From the NCBI RefSeq assembly GCF_003121295.1, contig NZ_PHNC01000035.1:62001-126000 (forward strand): 64,000 bases of DNA, read 5' to 3'. The position numbers and the translations under genes were made by a program. Every line of letters starts with the position of its first letter. Position 1 is the first letter of the stretch. The stretch comes from Streptomyces orinoci. Lineage in GTDB: Bacteria > Actinomycetota > Actinomycetes > Streptomycetales > Streptomycetaceae. The notes below the pieces were generated by a model. That model was not told where the DNA came from. It worked only from the letters and a program-made list of their open reading frames with translations, and searched no databases. Below, piece by piece: positions 43,142 through 51,149 of this stretch.

Positions 43142-43939
43142 ATGACCGAGGTAACTGGGCCCGCCCCGCGGCGGAACGACGGCCGGGCCCGGCCGGCACC
43201 GGGCACCCCGTGCTGGACCAGCCTCCTGGTTCACGACCTGGAGGCGATCAAGGACTTCTACCGGGGGCTGTTCGGCTGGAGCTACTACAGCCCCGGCCCG
43301 CGCCAGCTGGGCCCCTACGCCCGGGCGACCCTGGAGGGGCGTGATGTGGCCGGAATCTCCGAACTGACGCCCGACCGTCAACTTCCGGCCGCCTGGACCA
43401 CCTATCTGGCGAGCGAAGACGCCGATGCCACCGCGGAGTGGATCCGCTGCTCCGGCGGCACCGTAGGGGTGGGCCCGCTGGCCGCCGCGCAGACCGGGCG
43501 GCTGGTGCTGGCCACCGACCCGGCAGGGGCGCCGTTCGGCATCTGGCAGGGCCAGGATCTGATGGGCCCCCAGCTGACCGGAGTCCCCGGCACCCCGGTC
43601 TGGCACGAACTGGTCACCCATGACGCCCCCGCCGCGGTCAAGTTCTACCGGGCGCTGTTCGGTTATGAGACCAAGCCGGCCGGTTCGCTGGACGCCGAGG
43701 CCGTGGTCCTGCTGCTGGACGGCCGCCCGGTGGCCGCCGTACGCGGCATCGGTGCGGCGCTGCTGCGCCCGCACTGGATGACCTATTTCGAGGTGACCGA
43801 TCCGGACGCGTCCGGTGAGCGGGTGGTGGAGCTGGGCGGCCGGGTGCTGGGCCCGCCCCAGGAGGTGCCGGCCGGGCGGCTGCTGTGCGCGGAGGATCCG
43901 GAGGGGGCCGTGTTCACCCTGCTGCGGACGGAGAGTTAG
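43142..43939 (+). CDS. VOC-family protein with two glyoxalase-like domains
   Basis: A 265-residue protein with tandem vicinal-oxygen-chelate modules (about 22-125 and 145-262), each opening with a LLVHDLEAIKDFYRGLFGW or ELVTHDAPAAVKFYRALFGY segment. These fold into paired beta-alpha-beta-beta-beta units; the metal ligands are not obvious and the catalytic role is unknown. GAGGAG stands 9 bases before ATG 43142. The last 4 bases overlap the convergent NTPase gene. The 283 bases upstream (42859-43141) show no gene. Confidence 0.85.
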   Translation: MTEVTGPAPRRNDGRARPAPGTPCWTSLLVHDLEAIKDFYRGLFGWSYYSPGPRQLGPYARATLEGRDVAGISELTPDRQLPAAWTTYLASEDADATAEWIRCSGGTVGVGPLAAAQTGRLVLATDPAGAPFGIWQGQDLMGPQLTGVPGTPVWHELVTHDAPAAVKFYRALFGYETKPAGSLDAEAVVLLLDGRPVAAVRGIGAALLRPHWMTYFEVTDPDASGERVVELGGRVLGPPQEVPAGRLLCAEDPEGAVFTLLRTES

Positions 43940-46900
43940 CGGCGGCCGGCCGTGGCCCGGGTGCGGTCGGCCATGGTCTCCCAGAAGCCGTGCAGCTTGC
44001 GGACGGGTGTGCCGACCCAGGGCGGGGTGTGGCGGTTCACCGCGAACAGCCGCAAATGTGACTGGGGATGGAGCAGCGCCTGCTGCTGCCGGCAGAACGG
44101 TTCCTCGATCTCGGACCGCGGCTGGCGGCCCCTGGGCGGGTAAGGGCACAGCCGGAACCGGCAGTTGGCCAGACACATGCTGCCCGGTTCATCGGCCTCC
44201 GCCCGGCCGACGGTGAACTCCGGGTGCAGCGGGCTGCGGTCCCTGGTGAGACAGGGCGGGAGCGCCTCCTGGCCGGCCAGCTTCAGCCGCTCCTCCACCT
44301 CGTCGAACTTCCCGTCGCGCTGGGTGAGGTTGAGCATGATCAGGACATCGGCGATCAGCCGCTGGGCCCGCGGGTGGAGGATGCTCCAGCCCACCGAGGG
44401 GGCGATCCACAGATTGTGCTTGCGGTAGCGCTCCGGGTCGGCCGGCCGGGATCCCACATTGCCGATGGCGCCCTTCTCGTCGATCCAGACGAAGTGTTCG
44501 GGGTGCCCGGTCTCCAGGGCCAGGGTCACCAGATCACCGGCCTCGGCCACAAAGGGATGGATGACCTGCTCCTGACCGCCCTGGCCGGCCGCCGCCGGGT
44601 GTTCGGAGCCGATCAGGGAGAGCCAGTGCGCCACGGACTGCCCGGGGTCGGTGACGCCCCGTACCGCGTGGTCCTGGCCGTCCGCCGCCGCCCGGTGCCC
44701 ACGGTGCCGTTCCCCCGCCCCGTCCCCGCCACCTTGTCCGATGGTGTCCGGCAGCGCCCAGAGGCAGAGCGCCTGGAGCAGATTGAGCTGGGCGAACCAG
44801 TATCGGCTGCGGCTGAGCATCTTCTCGGCCTGCTTCACCAGGTAAGTGCGGGTCTTCTCGGAGACATTGGCGTGCCGCCGCCTCCGGTTCGCCGCGCTCT
44901 TGAACCCCTGGGCCAGGGCGCTCTCCAGGGAGAGCGGCAGGTCGGGTGTGCCATGGGCGGGGTCCAGATGCCGCAGCCAGTAGTCGAGCCGCTCCTTGGC
45001 CTCGTCCCGGTACCGCTCACTGACCGAGCCCACCAGCATGGGAACCATCCAGGCCCGCATGATGAACTCGCGCCAGAGATCCTCTTTTTCCTCGTTGGTC
45101 CGGGCGATTCTCCCGTGCAGTTCCCTGACCCGGGAGTCCCTGGAGGTTTTCAGCAGATCCGCGTACAGCTTGTCCCGCCGGTCCTCCAGGCGCTGCCGCT
45201 CCAGCAGGAATTGCTCGACCGGGTCCTGGCCCGGGTGGTATCTCTCGATGAGCGCACGGTAGGCGTCATCGCCGCCGGCGCCCAACTCCTGCGCTATGGC
45301 CAGCCGGATGGCATGCGAGCCCTCGCGACGGCCGATCTCGAAGAGCGCGTGATAGTCCGGAGCCCGGCCCCGCTTCTCGGATTCCCGCAGCAACTCGCCG
45401 TACCGGCGCACCAGCTGGAGCTTCGCCTCGTCCAGAGTGCGCCGGTCATCATGGATCTCCGGCCACTTCCGCACCAGGCCGTCGGCGCCGTTTCTCCTTG
45501 AACGCCCCGCAATCCGGGCCGTCTCGGAGGGATCCGCCGCCATCGCACTGATTTCCAGCGCTGCGGTATAGAGATCCAGCGACTTGGCGTCATGCCGGTC
45601 ATCCGCCACATCACGCAGCAGATTGGCCATCTCCCGGGCTCCGCTCCAGTATGCGCACTGCTGCTCCTCACCGGCCAGCCGGCAGCCCGCCCGGTTCCGC
45701 GACAAAAGAACCAGCGCTATCAGCAACTCCCGTCCGGGGCCCGGGCTTTGCAGCGCCGGACCGATCAGCCCGCGGGCCTGACGGTCGGGCATGCCGCGCA
45801 GCAGATGGAAACCCAGATATGCCTGGATGATGCTGTGCGGAAAGCGCACCTTGTTCTCATAGCTCATCGTCAGGCCGAGCTGCTGTCCGAAGGCCGCGTA
45901 CCGGGCCAGCTCCTTATGGCAGCGGTACGCCTCCTTGCGCATTTCCTCGCCATTGGCACCGATCCTGGCGCACACCTGTTTCCGGATGGTCTCCAGCTGT
46001 CGCGGCGAAACGGCCGGACAGGACTCCCGCTGCCCGCCCCCGGCCGCCGGTGGCTCACCATGCCTGGTGAACTCGTCAAAAGTGACCTCCAGACTGTCCT
46101 GGAGCAGCCCCACACAGGCCAGCCCCGCTATCACCTCGACCGTCCGCTGCCTTTCCTCGGGGGCCATCACCACCTCTTCCTTCAGCCGCCCCTCCACCAG
46201 CGCCTGCCGCCAGGTCTCCAGCAGCAGCAGCCGCAGGCCCGAGCAGTCATGGCTGCGGGTGTCCAGCCGGTCCGGATGGCGGCGCAGCGCCAAATGCTGG
46301 AGACAGCCGTGCTGTTGCAGCATCCTGGCGATCTGCATATAGATCGGCGACTGCGCCACATTGGCGGTCTCCACGATCCAGTCCAGGCGGCGTTCATCGA
46401 CCTCCGCCGTGTTCTTCAGCAGGAATTCCAGTGCCGCCTCCTCGCTCAGCGGCTCAAGCTCCATGATGGCCGCCGGGGCGCTCTCCAGAGGCGCGTGCGG
46501 GCGGGAGGCGATGACCAGCGGCAGTTCCTGCCGGCAGGCGCGGTCGATGGCCCGGCGGATGATGTTGTCACGGTCGTCCCGGTGCTGCTCGTCCTGAACG
46601 GCCTCTTCCAGACCGTCGGCTATGACAACCACCTTGTCGTCAAGCCGCAGTTGGCGCCAGGTCCGTTCCGCCTGGGCGCTGGAGAGAACGCTCTGGTCCG
46701 CCAGCTCCATAAAACGGCGCTTGGCCAGCTGCTCGAAGTTCAGCTCGCCATCCATGGCGGAATCGCGCAGCTGAATGGGCACGGGTACCGCCGACTGCTC
46801 CGCCAGCAATTGCGTCAACTCCACCAGGACGGCGGTCTTTCCGGCTCCCACCCCGCCGATCAGCAGATACGGCTTACGGGTTCTGCGGTCGCGCAGCGTC

Positions 46901-47406
46901 TCGGCGATGACCTGCGCAAGTTCCTCGCGTCCCACCACCTGGTCCACGATCGTCCCCGAGGTGGGAACCAGATCGTGCGGATCCTTCCTGGCCTTCTCCA
47001 CCACCGGTTTCTTGGTCTTGCGATACCAGAAGATCAGGAAAAGCCCCAGCACAAAGGCGGTCACCAGAAACGGCCCGACAAAACGGCTGACCGTCTGGAA
47101 CCACTGCTCCTTCTGAAGCTTGGTGAACCCGGGAGTATCGCGGATGGCCTCCTCGATCCACAGCAGCAGCGCGAGCGTACCCACGATGGCATAGGCATGC
47201 ACCAGCCAGGTGAAGGACGGCCGGAACCGCCGCCAGCTGCGGTTGGGAACGATGCTGCGCCGCGCTTCCCACCTGGTCCTGGCCGTGCGCCAGCGATAGC
47301 GGGCGTCCTGGGTGAGGAGGGAAAGGACCCGCCGGGGATAGAGCGTGTACCAGGGCGCGTTATGCGGTCGTTTCTTGCCTTCCGGATGCCGGACGACCTT
47401 GATCAT
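43936..47406 (-). CDS. Large membrane STAND/NACHT-like P-loop NTPase with C-terminal Cys cluster
   Basis: An 1156-residue protein. Two N-terminal membrane helices (about 66-85 and 109-128) are followed by a NACHT-like NTPase: VVGREELAQ (158-166), Walker A GGVGAGKT (184-191), Walker B VVVIADGLEE (259-268), VIASRPH (298-304) and ELEPLSEEAALEFL (316-329). A long helical region with no recognised repeat follows, and near the end four Cys at 1078, 1082, 1087 and 1105 (CLANCRFRLC, then FC) could bind Zn or Fe-S. The protein is probably anchored with its NTPase in the cytosol. Similar architectures occur in signalling and antiviral STAND proteins, but no function is known. It stands alone, convergent to the VOC gene. 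Confidence 0.8.
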   Translation of the reverse strand: MIKVVRHPEGKKRPHNAPWYTLYPRRVLSLLTQDARYRWRTARTRWEARRSIVPNRSWRRFRPSFTWLVHAYAIVGTLALLLWIEEAIRDTPGFTKLQKEQWFQTVSRFVGPFLVTAFVLGLFLIFWYRKTKKPVVEKARKDPHDLVPTSGTIVDQVVGREELAQVIAETLRDRRTRKPYLLIGGVGAGKTAVLVELTQLLAEQSAVPVPIQLRDSAMDGELNFEQLAKRRFMELADQSVLSSAQAERTWRQLRLDDKVVVIADGLEEAVQDEQHRDDRDNIIRRAIDRACRQELPLVIASRPHAPLESAPAAIMELEPLSEEAALEFLLKNTAEVDERRLDWIVETANVAQSPIYMQIARMLQQHGCLQHLALRRHPDRLDTRSHDCSGLRLLLLETWRQALVEGRLKEEVVMAPEERQRTVEVIAGLACVGLLQDSLEVTFDEFTRHGEPPAAGGGQRESCPAVSPRQLETIRKQVCARIGANGEEMRKEAYRCHKELARYAAFGQQLGLTMSYENKVRFPHSIIQAYLGFHLLRGMPDRQARGLIGPALQSPGPGRELLIALVLLSRNRAGCRLAGEEQQCAYWSGAREMANLLRDVADDRHDAKSLDLYTAALEISAMAADPSETARIAGRSRRNGADGLVRKWPEIHDDRRTLDEAKLQLVRRYGELLRESEKRGRAPDYHALFEIGRREGSHAIRLAIAQELGAGGDDAYRALIERYHPGQDPVEQFLLERQRLEDRRDKLYADLLKTSRDSRVRELHGRIARTNEEKEDLWREFIMRAWMVPMLVGSVSERYRDEAKERLDYWLRHLDPAHGTPDLPLSLESALAQGFKSAANRRRRHANVSEKTRTYLVKQAEKMLSRSRYWFAQLNLLQALCLWALPDTIGQGGGDGAGERHRGHRAAADGQDHAVRGVTDPGQSVAHWLSLIGSEHPAAAGQGGQEQVIHPFVAEAGDLVTLALETGHPEHFVWIDEKGAIGNVGSRPADPERYRKHNLWIAPSVGWSILHPRAQRLIADVLIMLNLTQRDGKFDEVEERLKLAGQEALPPCLTRDRSPLHPEFTVGRAEADEPGSMCLANCRFRLCPYPPRGRQPRSEIEEPFCRQQQALLHPQSHLRLFAVNRHTPPWVGTPVRKLHGFWETMADRTRATAGRR

Positions 47407-47506
47407 CGCTCCGCTCCCTCATGCTTGCGCCTGGTACGGGTGGGAGCGCTGCCGCGCAATTCCATGGAAGCACGGCGATGAATGATCGCAACCCGGCGAG
47501 GGCCGG

Positions 47507-47554
47507 CTACTCCCCGGCGTCCACCGGCAGCACATCCGGCGACAGCGCCGCCGC
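47507..47554 (-). pseudogene. 3' fragment of a thymidine kinase gene
   Basis: Read on the minus strand this 48-base stretch encodes AAALSPDVLPVDAGE and a stop, matching the C-terminus of the intact Tdk in this window (AAALSPDVLPITSG). The DNA match is 26 of 30 bases over 47524-47553 against 50257-50286. There is no start or body nearby. It is the distal remnant of a tdk gene separated from its 5' part. Confidence 0.75.
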
Positions 47555-47639
47555 CCACCGGCTCGCTTCGTTGGGCCCAACCTGCCTGGCTTGTCGGTGA
47601 CTTGCTTCAAACCTCAAGGGACGGCCAGACTATTTAGCT

Positions 47640-48062
47640 ATGCAGCTGGATAAGAGCGCCGACGAATCTCCCATAGTCTTCCGGCTGGATGCCAGGTCCG
47701 GTGTCCCGCCGTACCTGCAACTGGTGCAGCAGGTGGAGCAGGCGCTACGGCTGGGGCACCTGCGGATCGGCGACCGGCTGCCTAAGGTCAAGGAAGTGGT
47801 GGCCGCGCTCGCGATCAACCCCAATACCGTGCTGAAGGCCTATCGCGAGCTCGAGCACAAGGGGCTGGCCGCCGGCCGGCCGGGCCAGGGCACCTTCGTC
47901 GAGGGAACTCTCGGCAGCATCGGCCTGCGAGAACAGACTGCATTGCGCAGGAGGCTGGAGCGGTGGCTGCGTGACGCGACCGAGGCCGGGCTGGACGACG
48001 AGGCCATCGCCGCCCTGGTCAACAGCACGCTTCAGCAGCACCGCTCCCGGAACGCCGCCTGA
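47640..48062 (+). CDS. GntR-family (YtrA-type) transcriptional regulator
   Basis: A 140-residue regulator. The winged HTH occupies about 12-85 (RSGVPPYLQLVQQVEQAL, GDRLPKVKEVVAALAINPNTVLKAYRELEHKGL, GQGTFV), with a short C-terminal helix pair typical of the YtrA subfamily, which controls adjacent ABC transporters. ATG 47640 is preceded by an AT-rich TATTTAGCT. It ends 8 bases before the end of the convergent ABC permease gene. It probably represses the ABC operon, perhaps through the palindrome at 50012-50029. Confidence 0.9.
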   Translation: MQLDKSADESPIVFRLDARSGVPPYLQLVQQVEQALRLGHLRIGDRLPKVKEVVAALAINPNTVLKAYRELEHKGLAAGRPGQGTFVEGTLGSIGLREQTALRRRLERWLRDATEAGLDDEAIAALVNSTLQQHRSRNAA

Positions 48063-48070
48063 TCACACCG

Positions 48071-49072
48071 TCAGGCCACCCGGCGGCGCACCCACCACAG
48101 CGTGGCGGCAGCGAAGGCCATCGCCACCACCAGGGTGCCGCCCGCTTCCATGGCCTGGAACGCCCAGAAGCGGTTCGCAGGCTGGTAATGGCCCCAGAGC
48201 GTATAGGTGTGGGTCTTCACGTACTCCGCCATATTGGCCCCACTGCGGAGCGCGGCGTCGTACTGATCCCTCCAGTGCTCGATGGTCATGCTGTGCCCGT
48301 GCGAGTCCACCAGCCATTTGTCCATCAGCCAGCCGGTCCTGGGGCCGAGGTCCTGGTACGGGCGTCCCACCGGCGTCATCAGGTGTCCCCGGATCCAGTC
48401 CGCTGAGGTGTACCAGAGCCCGATGTAGGTGGCGAGCGTGGCCGCCATGGCCGGCACCGTACGACGGAGCACGGCACCGAAGAACGCTCCGGCCGCGAAG
48501 GCGGCCAGCGAGCGGGCGGCGAATACCAGGCCGTCGACCTCGTAGTAACTCCTGGGCCGCATACGTGATTCCAGCGTGGCGAGGGGGGCGTCCCACCAGT
48601 GGATCAGGGCGCTGAACGCTCCCGTCATCACCACGATGGCCAGGGCCAGCAGAAGCATCTTGGAGGCGAGCCACCTGGTTTTGCCCATGCCCTGGGTCCA
48701 GGTATAGCGGTAGGACCCGGTCTCGAACTCGCGGGCCAGCAAGGGGGCTCCGACGAAGGCGCCGATCACTCCCGGCATGAACGTCAGCAAGAAGATGGGG
48801 TACGTCCATGTGCTCACCGAAGCGATGAGCTCGTCGGCGTTGCGGCTGCATATCCCGTCGTCGTACTGCGTGCAGGCCGCCAGATGCATCCGGTCGAAAT
48901 CGGAGTGCAGCCGAAGACCGCTGATCAGCAAGGCGATCGCGAACGCCGCGAGCGCACCGGTGACCGCCAGCAGAGCGGCCCGGTGCTGACGCCAGGTGAC
49001 CCAGGTCATGGCGCCCCTGGGCAGCCGGAACTGTTTCTCGTCGAAGGCCACAGCCATCGTGCTCACGCCCAC
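48071..49072 (-). CDS. ABC transporter permease
   Basis: A 333-residue ABC-2-type membrane subunit with about six helices: one after WRQHRAALLAVTGALAAFAIALLISGL, a large extracytoplasmic loop with two Cys (AACTQYDDGICS), then helices around LLTFMPGVIGAFVGAP, MLLLALAIVVMTGAF and a final one near 310-330. The motif LAREFETGSYRYTWTQG is typical of permeases in YtrA-regulated systems. GTG 49072 overlaps the ATPase gene by 10 bases; ATG 49057 is an alternative. The substrate is unknown; related systems export antibiotics or peptides or respond to cell-wall stress. Confidence 0.88.
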   Translation of the reverse strand: MGVSTMAVAFDEKQFRLPRGAMTWVTWRQHRAALLAVTGALAAFAIALLISGLRLHSDFDRMHLAACTQYDDGICSRNADELIASVSTWTYPIFLLTFMPGVIGAFVGAPLLAREFETGSYRYTWTQGMGKTRWLASKMLLLALAIVVMTGAFSALIHWWDAPLATLESRMRPRSYYEVDGLVFAARSLAAFAAGAFFGAVLRRTVPAMAATLATYIGLWYTSADWIRGHLMTPVGRPYQDLGPRTGWLMDKWLVDSHGHSMTIEHWRDQYDAALRSGANMAEYVKTHTYTLWGHYQPANRFWAFQAMEAGGTLVVAMAFAAATLWWVRRRVA

Positions 49073-49983
49073 GCCCCTTTGGACTCAGCGGCGGCGGTGG
49101 CGGCCGGCCGCGGACCCGGCAGGACGCTCGCCGACGGTTCACGCAGATATGCCAGAACGAGTTCTTCCAGGCCGACGCCGTGCGACTGCCAGCCGGGCGG
49201 CAGCGGTTCGCCGCTGCCGGCCCGGACCAGGAGCTGCGTCTGGGCCGCGGCCCACTGCTGGCGTACGACCGGCAGGGACGCGGCCAGCGCGCCCGCCTCC
49301 TCGGCGGGACCGGCCAGCACCTGGTGGCTTGCGGTCAAGTCATCCACATCACCTGCGACTTGGACGCGGCCACCGGACAGCACGATCAAGTGATCGCAGA
49401 CGTTTTCCAGTTCCGCGACGACATGCGAGGAGAAGACGACCGACAGGCCGTCGGCGGCCACCGCCGCCATCAGTGCCGACATGAACTCATGGCGGGCCAG
49501 CGGATCCAGGGCAGCCAGTGGCTCATCCAGGATCAGCAGATCCGGGCGCTTGGCCAGCACCAGCGCCAGGGCCACCTGCGACTGCTGTCCGCCCGACAGC
49601 TTGCCGACCTTGCGGTCGAGCGGGATGTCGCGTTCCCGCAGGCGCTCAAGCGCAAGGGCGTTGTCCCAGCGGCGGTTGAGGTTCCTCCCCACCCTCAAGG
49701 CGTCCTCGACGGACAGGTTCCGGTAGAGCGCGGTGCTCTGGGCCATAAAGCCAACCCGGTCCAGCGCATCCTGCGACCCGGGGCGACTGCCGCCCAGCAC
49801 CGTCACCGTGCCACTGGTCTGCGACATCAGACCCACGGCAAGGTGCAGCAGAGTGGTCTTGCCGGAACCGTTCGGTCCGACCAGAGCGACAACCCGGCCT
49901 GCGGGCAGGGCGAGCGTGCAGTCCTCCAAGGCCCAGCGGCGCCCGTAACGCTTGGCGAGCTTCAAAGTCTCGATGACGTTCAC
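49063..49983 (-). CDS. ABC transporter ATP-binding protein
   Basis: An ABC ATPase of about 306 residues. Walker A GPNGSGKTT, Q-loop FMAQSTAL, signature KLSGGQQSQ, Walker B LLILDEPLAALD and the H-loop SSHVVAEL are all present. The last 90 residues extend beyond the ATPase domain. GTG 49983 begins the conserved VNVIETLKLAKRYG and has GGGGG upstream; ATG 50010 would place the start almost on the AT-rich palindrome, so it is less likely. Works with the downstream permease. Confidence 0.92.
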   Translation of the reverse strand: MNVIETLKLAKRYGRRWALEDCTLALPAGRVVALVGPNGSGKTTLLHLAVGLMSQTSGTVTVLGGSRPGSQDALDRVGFMAQSTALYRNLSVEDALRVGRNLNRRWDNALALERLRERDIPLDRKVGKLSGGQQSQVALALVLAKRPDLLILDEPLAALDPLARHEFMSALMAAVAADGLSVVFSSHVVAELENVCDHLIVLSGGRVQVAGDVDDLTASHQVLAGPAEEAGALAASLPVVRQQWAAAQTQLLVRAGSGEPLPPGWQSHGVGLEELVLAYLREPSASVLPGPRPAATAAAESKGAWA

Positions 49984-50011
49984 GCGACCGCCCCCGCAGG
50001 ACTTGCCCATT

Positions 50012-50029
50012 TATCTAATTCCATAGATA
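50012..50029 (-). promoter_or_regulatory. AT-rich palindrome in ABC operon promoter, candidate GntR operator
   Basis: TATCTA-ATTCCA-TAGATA: a perfect 6-base inverted repeat with a 6-base spacer in otherwise very GC-rich DNA, directly in front of the ABC ATPase gene. One arm (TAGATA or the adjacent TAGATAAA) could be the -10 hexamer. By analogy with YtrA-type repressors it is the likely operator. Not tested. Confidence 0.5.
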
Positions 50030-50242
50030 TGGACTGTAAGGCGGCGCCTTGCCGTACACAAGGTTTGCCGACGCCAAGTACCGCTCGCCTGGCTGGACTT
50101 GACGTATCGCTGACTCTCGACGGCGGAACCCATCGCTCCGGAAATCAGCGGAGCGCCCGGCCCCCTGCACCGAACAGGGACCCAGGCGCTCCGAGTCTTG
50201 CGGTTCTGAGCCACACCGGTGCCGGGGTGGCGGCTACACAGG

Positions 50243-50893
50243 TCAGCCCGATGTAATCGGCAGCACATCAGGCGACAGTGCTGCCGCTCGCGCTGTCGCG
50301 CTCGTCATCCGCTTGCGATGGTGCCGGCGGCACAGGACCTCGTACCCGACGACCTCCGCGGCCACGCCCACGTCCCCCACCACAACCTGCTCGCCCTCGA
50401 CCACCATCTCGCCGCCCACCGTGCGGGCGTTGTGGGTGGCCCGGGCACCGCACCAGCACATCGCCTCGACCTGCAATGTCTCCACACGGTCGGCCAGTTC
50501 GATCAGCCGCTGGGATCCGGGGAAAAGCTTGGTACGGAAGTCAGTGGTGATACCGAAGGCGAACACATCAAGGTCCAGATCGTCCACGATCCGGGCCAAC
50601 TGGTCTATCTGCCCCGGCAGCAGGAACTGGGCCTCATCCACCACGACATAGTCGACCTTGCCACCCCGCGACATGCTCTCCACCACAAAGACGTAGAGAT
50701 CCAGCTCCGGCGTCGCCTCCACCGCCTCGGTGACCAGGCCCAGCCGCGACGACAGCTTGCCCTCGCCCGCCCGGTCGTCCCGGGTGAAGATCAGACTCTG
50801 CAGACCACGAGCCGAGCGGTTATGGACAATCTGGAGCGCGAGAGTTGACTTCCCACAGTCCATCGTCCCAGAGAAAAACACCAATTCGGACAT
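50243..50893 (-). CDS. tdk: Thymidine kinase
   Basis: A 216-residue type II thymidine kinase. P-loop FFSGTMDCGKST, DEAQFL lasso-domain region, TDFRTKLFPGS, and zinc-binding CWCGAR with the later CRRHH are visible. It phosphorylates thymidine to dTMP in salvage. The codon usage is uneven: about the first 110 bases and the last 80 use many A/T-ending codons (TTG, TTT, TCT, TCA), while the middle is typical. Fragments matching its own 5' and 3' ends lie on either side (51017-51066 and 47507-47554). This copy is intact. Confidence 0.94.
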   Translation of the reverse strand: MSELVFFSGTMDCGKSTLALQIVHNRSARGLQSLIFTRDDRAGEGKLSSRLGLVTEAVEATPELDLYVFVVESMSRGGKVDYVVVDEAQFLLPGQIDQLARIVDDLDLDVFAFGITTDFRTKLFPGSQRLIELADRVETLQVEAMCWCGARATHNARTVGGEMVVEGEQVVVGDVGVAAEVVGYEVLCRRHHRKRMTSATARAAALSPDVLPITSG

Positions 50894-51016
50894 CAGGACG
50901 ACATCGCCTTTCGCGAAGAACAACGGCAGGGGCACCCGGCACACGCAACGACGGAAGGTCCCTGCGCAACTCCGGCCCCGGCACGGCCGGCAGAGGGTAG
51001 ATACCCAAGAAAATGG

Positions 51017-51066
51017 GTGCTCTTTCCCCAGTCCATGGTTCCGGAGAAGAACACCGGCTCGGGCAT
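51017..51066 (-). pseudogene. 5' fragment of a thymidine kinase gene
   Basis: From ATG 51066 the minus strand encodes MPEPVFFSGTMDWGKST and then diverges, ending its similarity after the P-loop. It matches the start of the intact tdk at 50893 (37 of 50 bases). The product cannot be a kinase because everything after the P-loop is missing. It is the proximal remnant of a tdk gene. The rest of the 256-base gap before 51150 has no other gene. Confidence 0.8.
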
Positions 51067-51149
51067 GGGAAGGCCAACGCCTTTCGTTCGTAGAGGAGTT
51101 CGCAAGCGGCGGAAGCGGCAGGAGCGGCGGTCACCCGAAGGGGCCGCTT

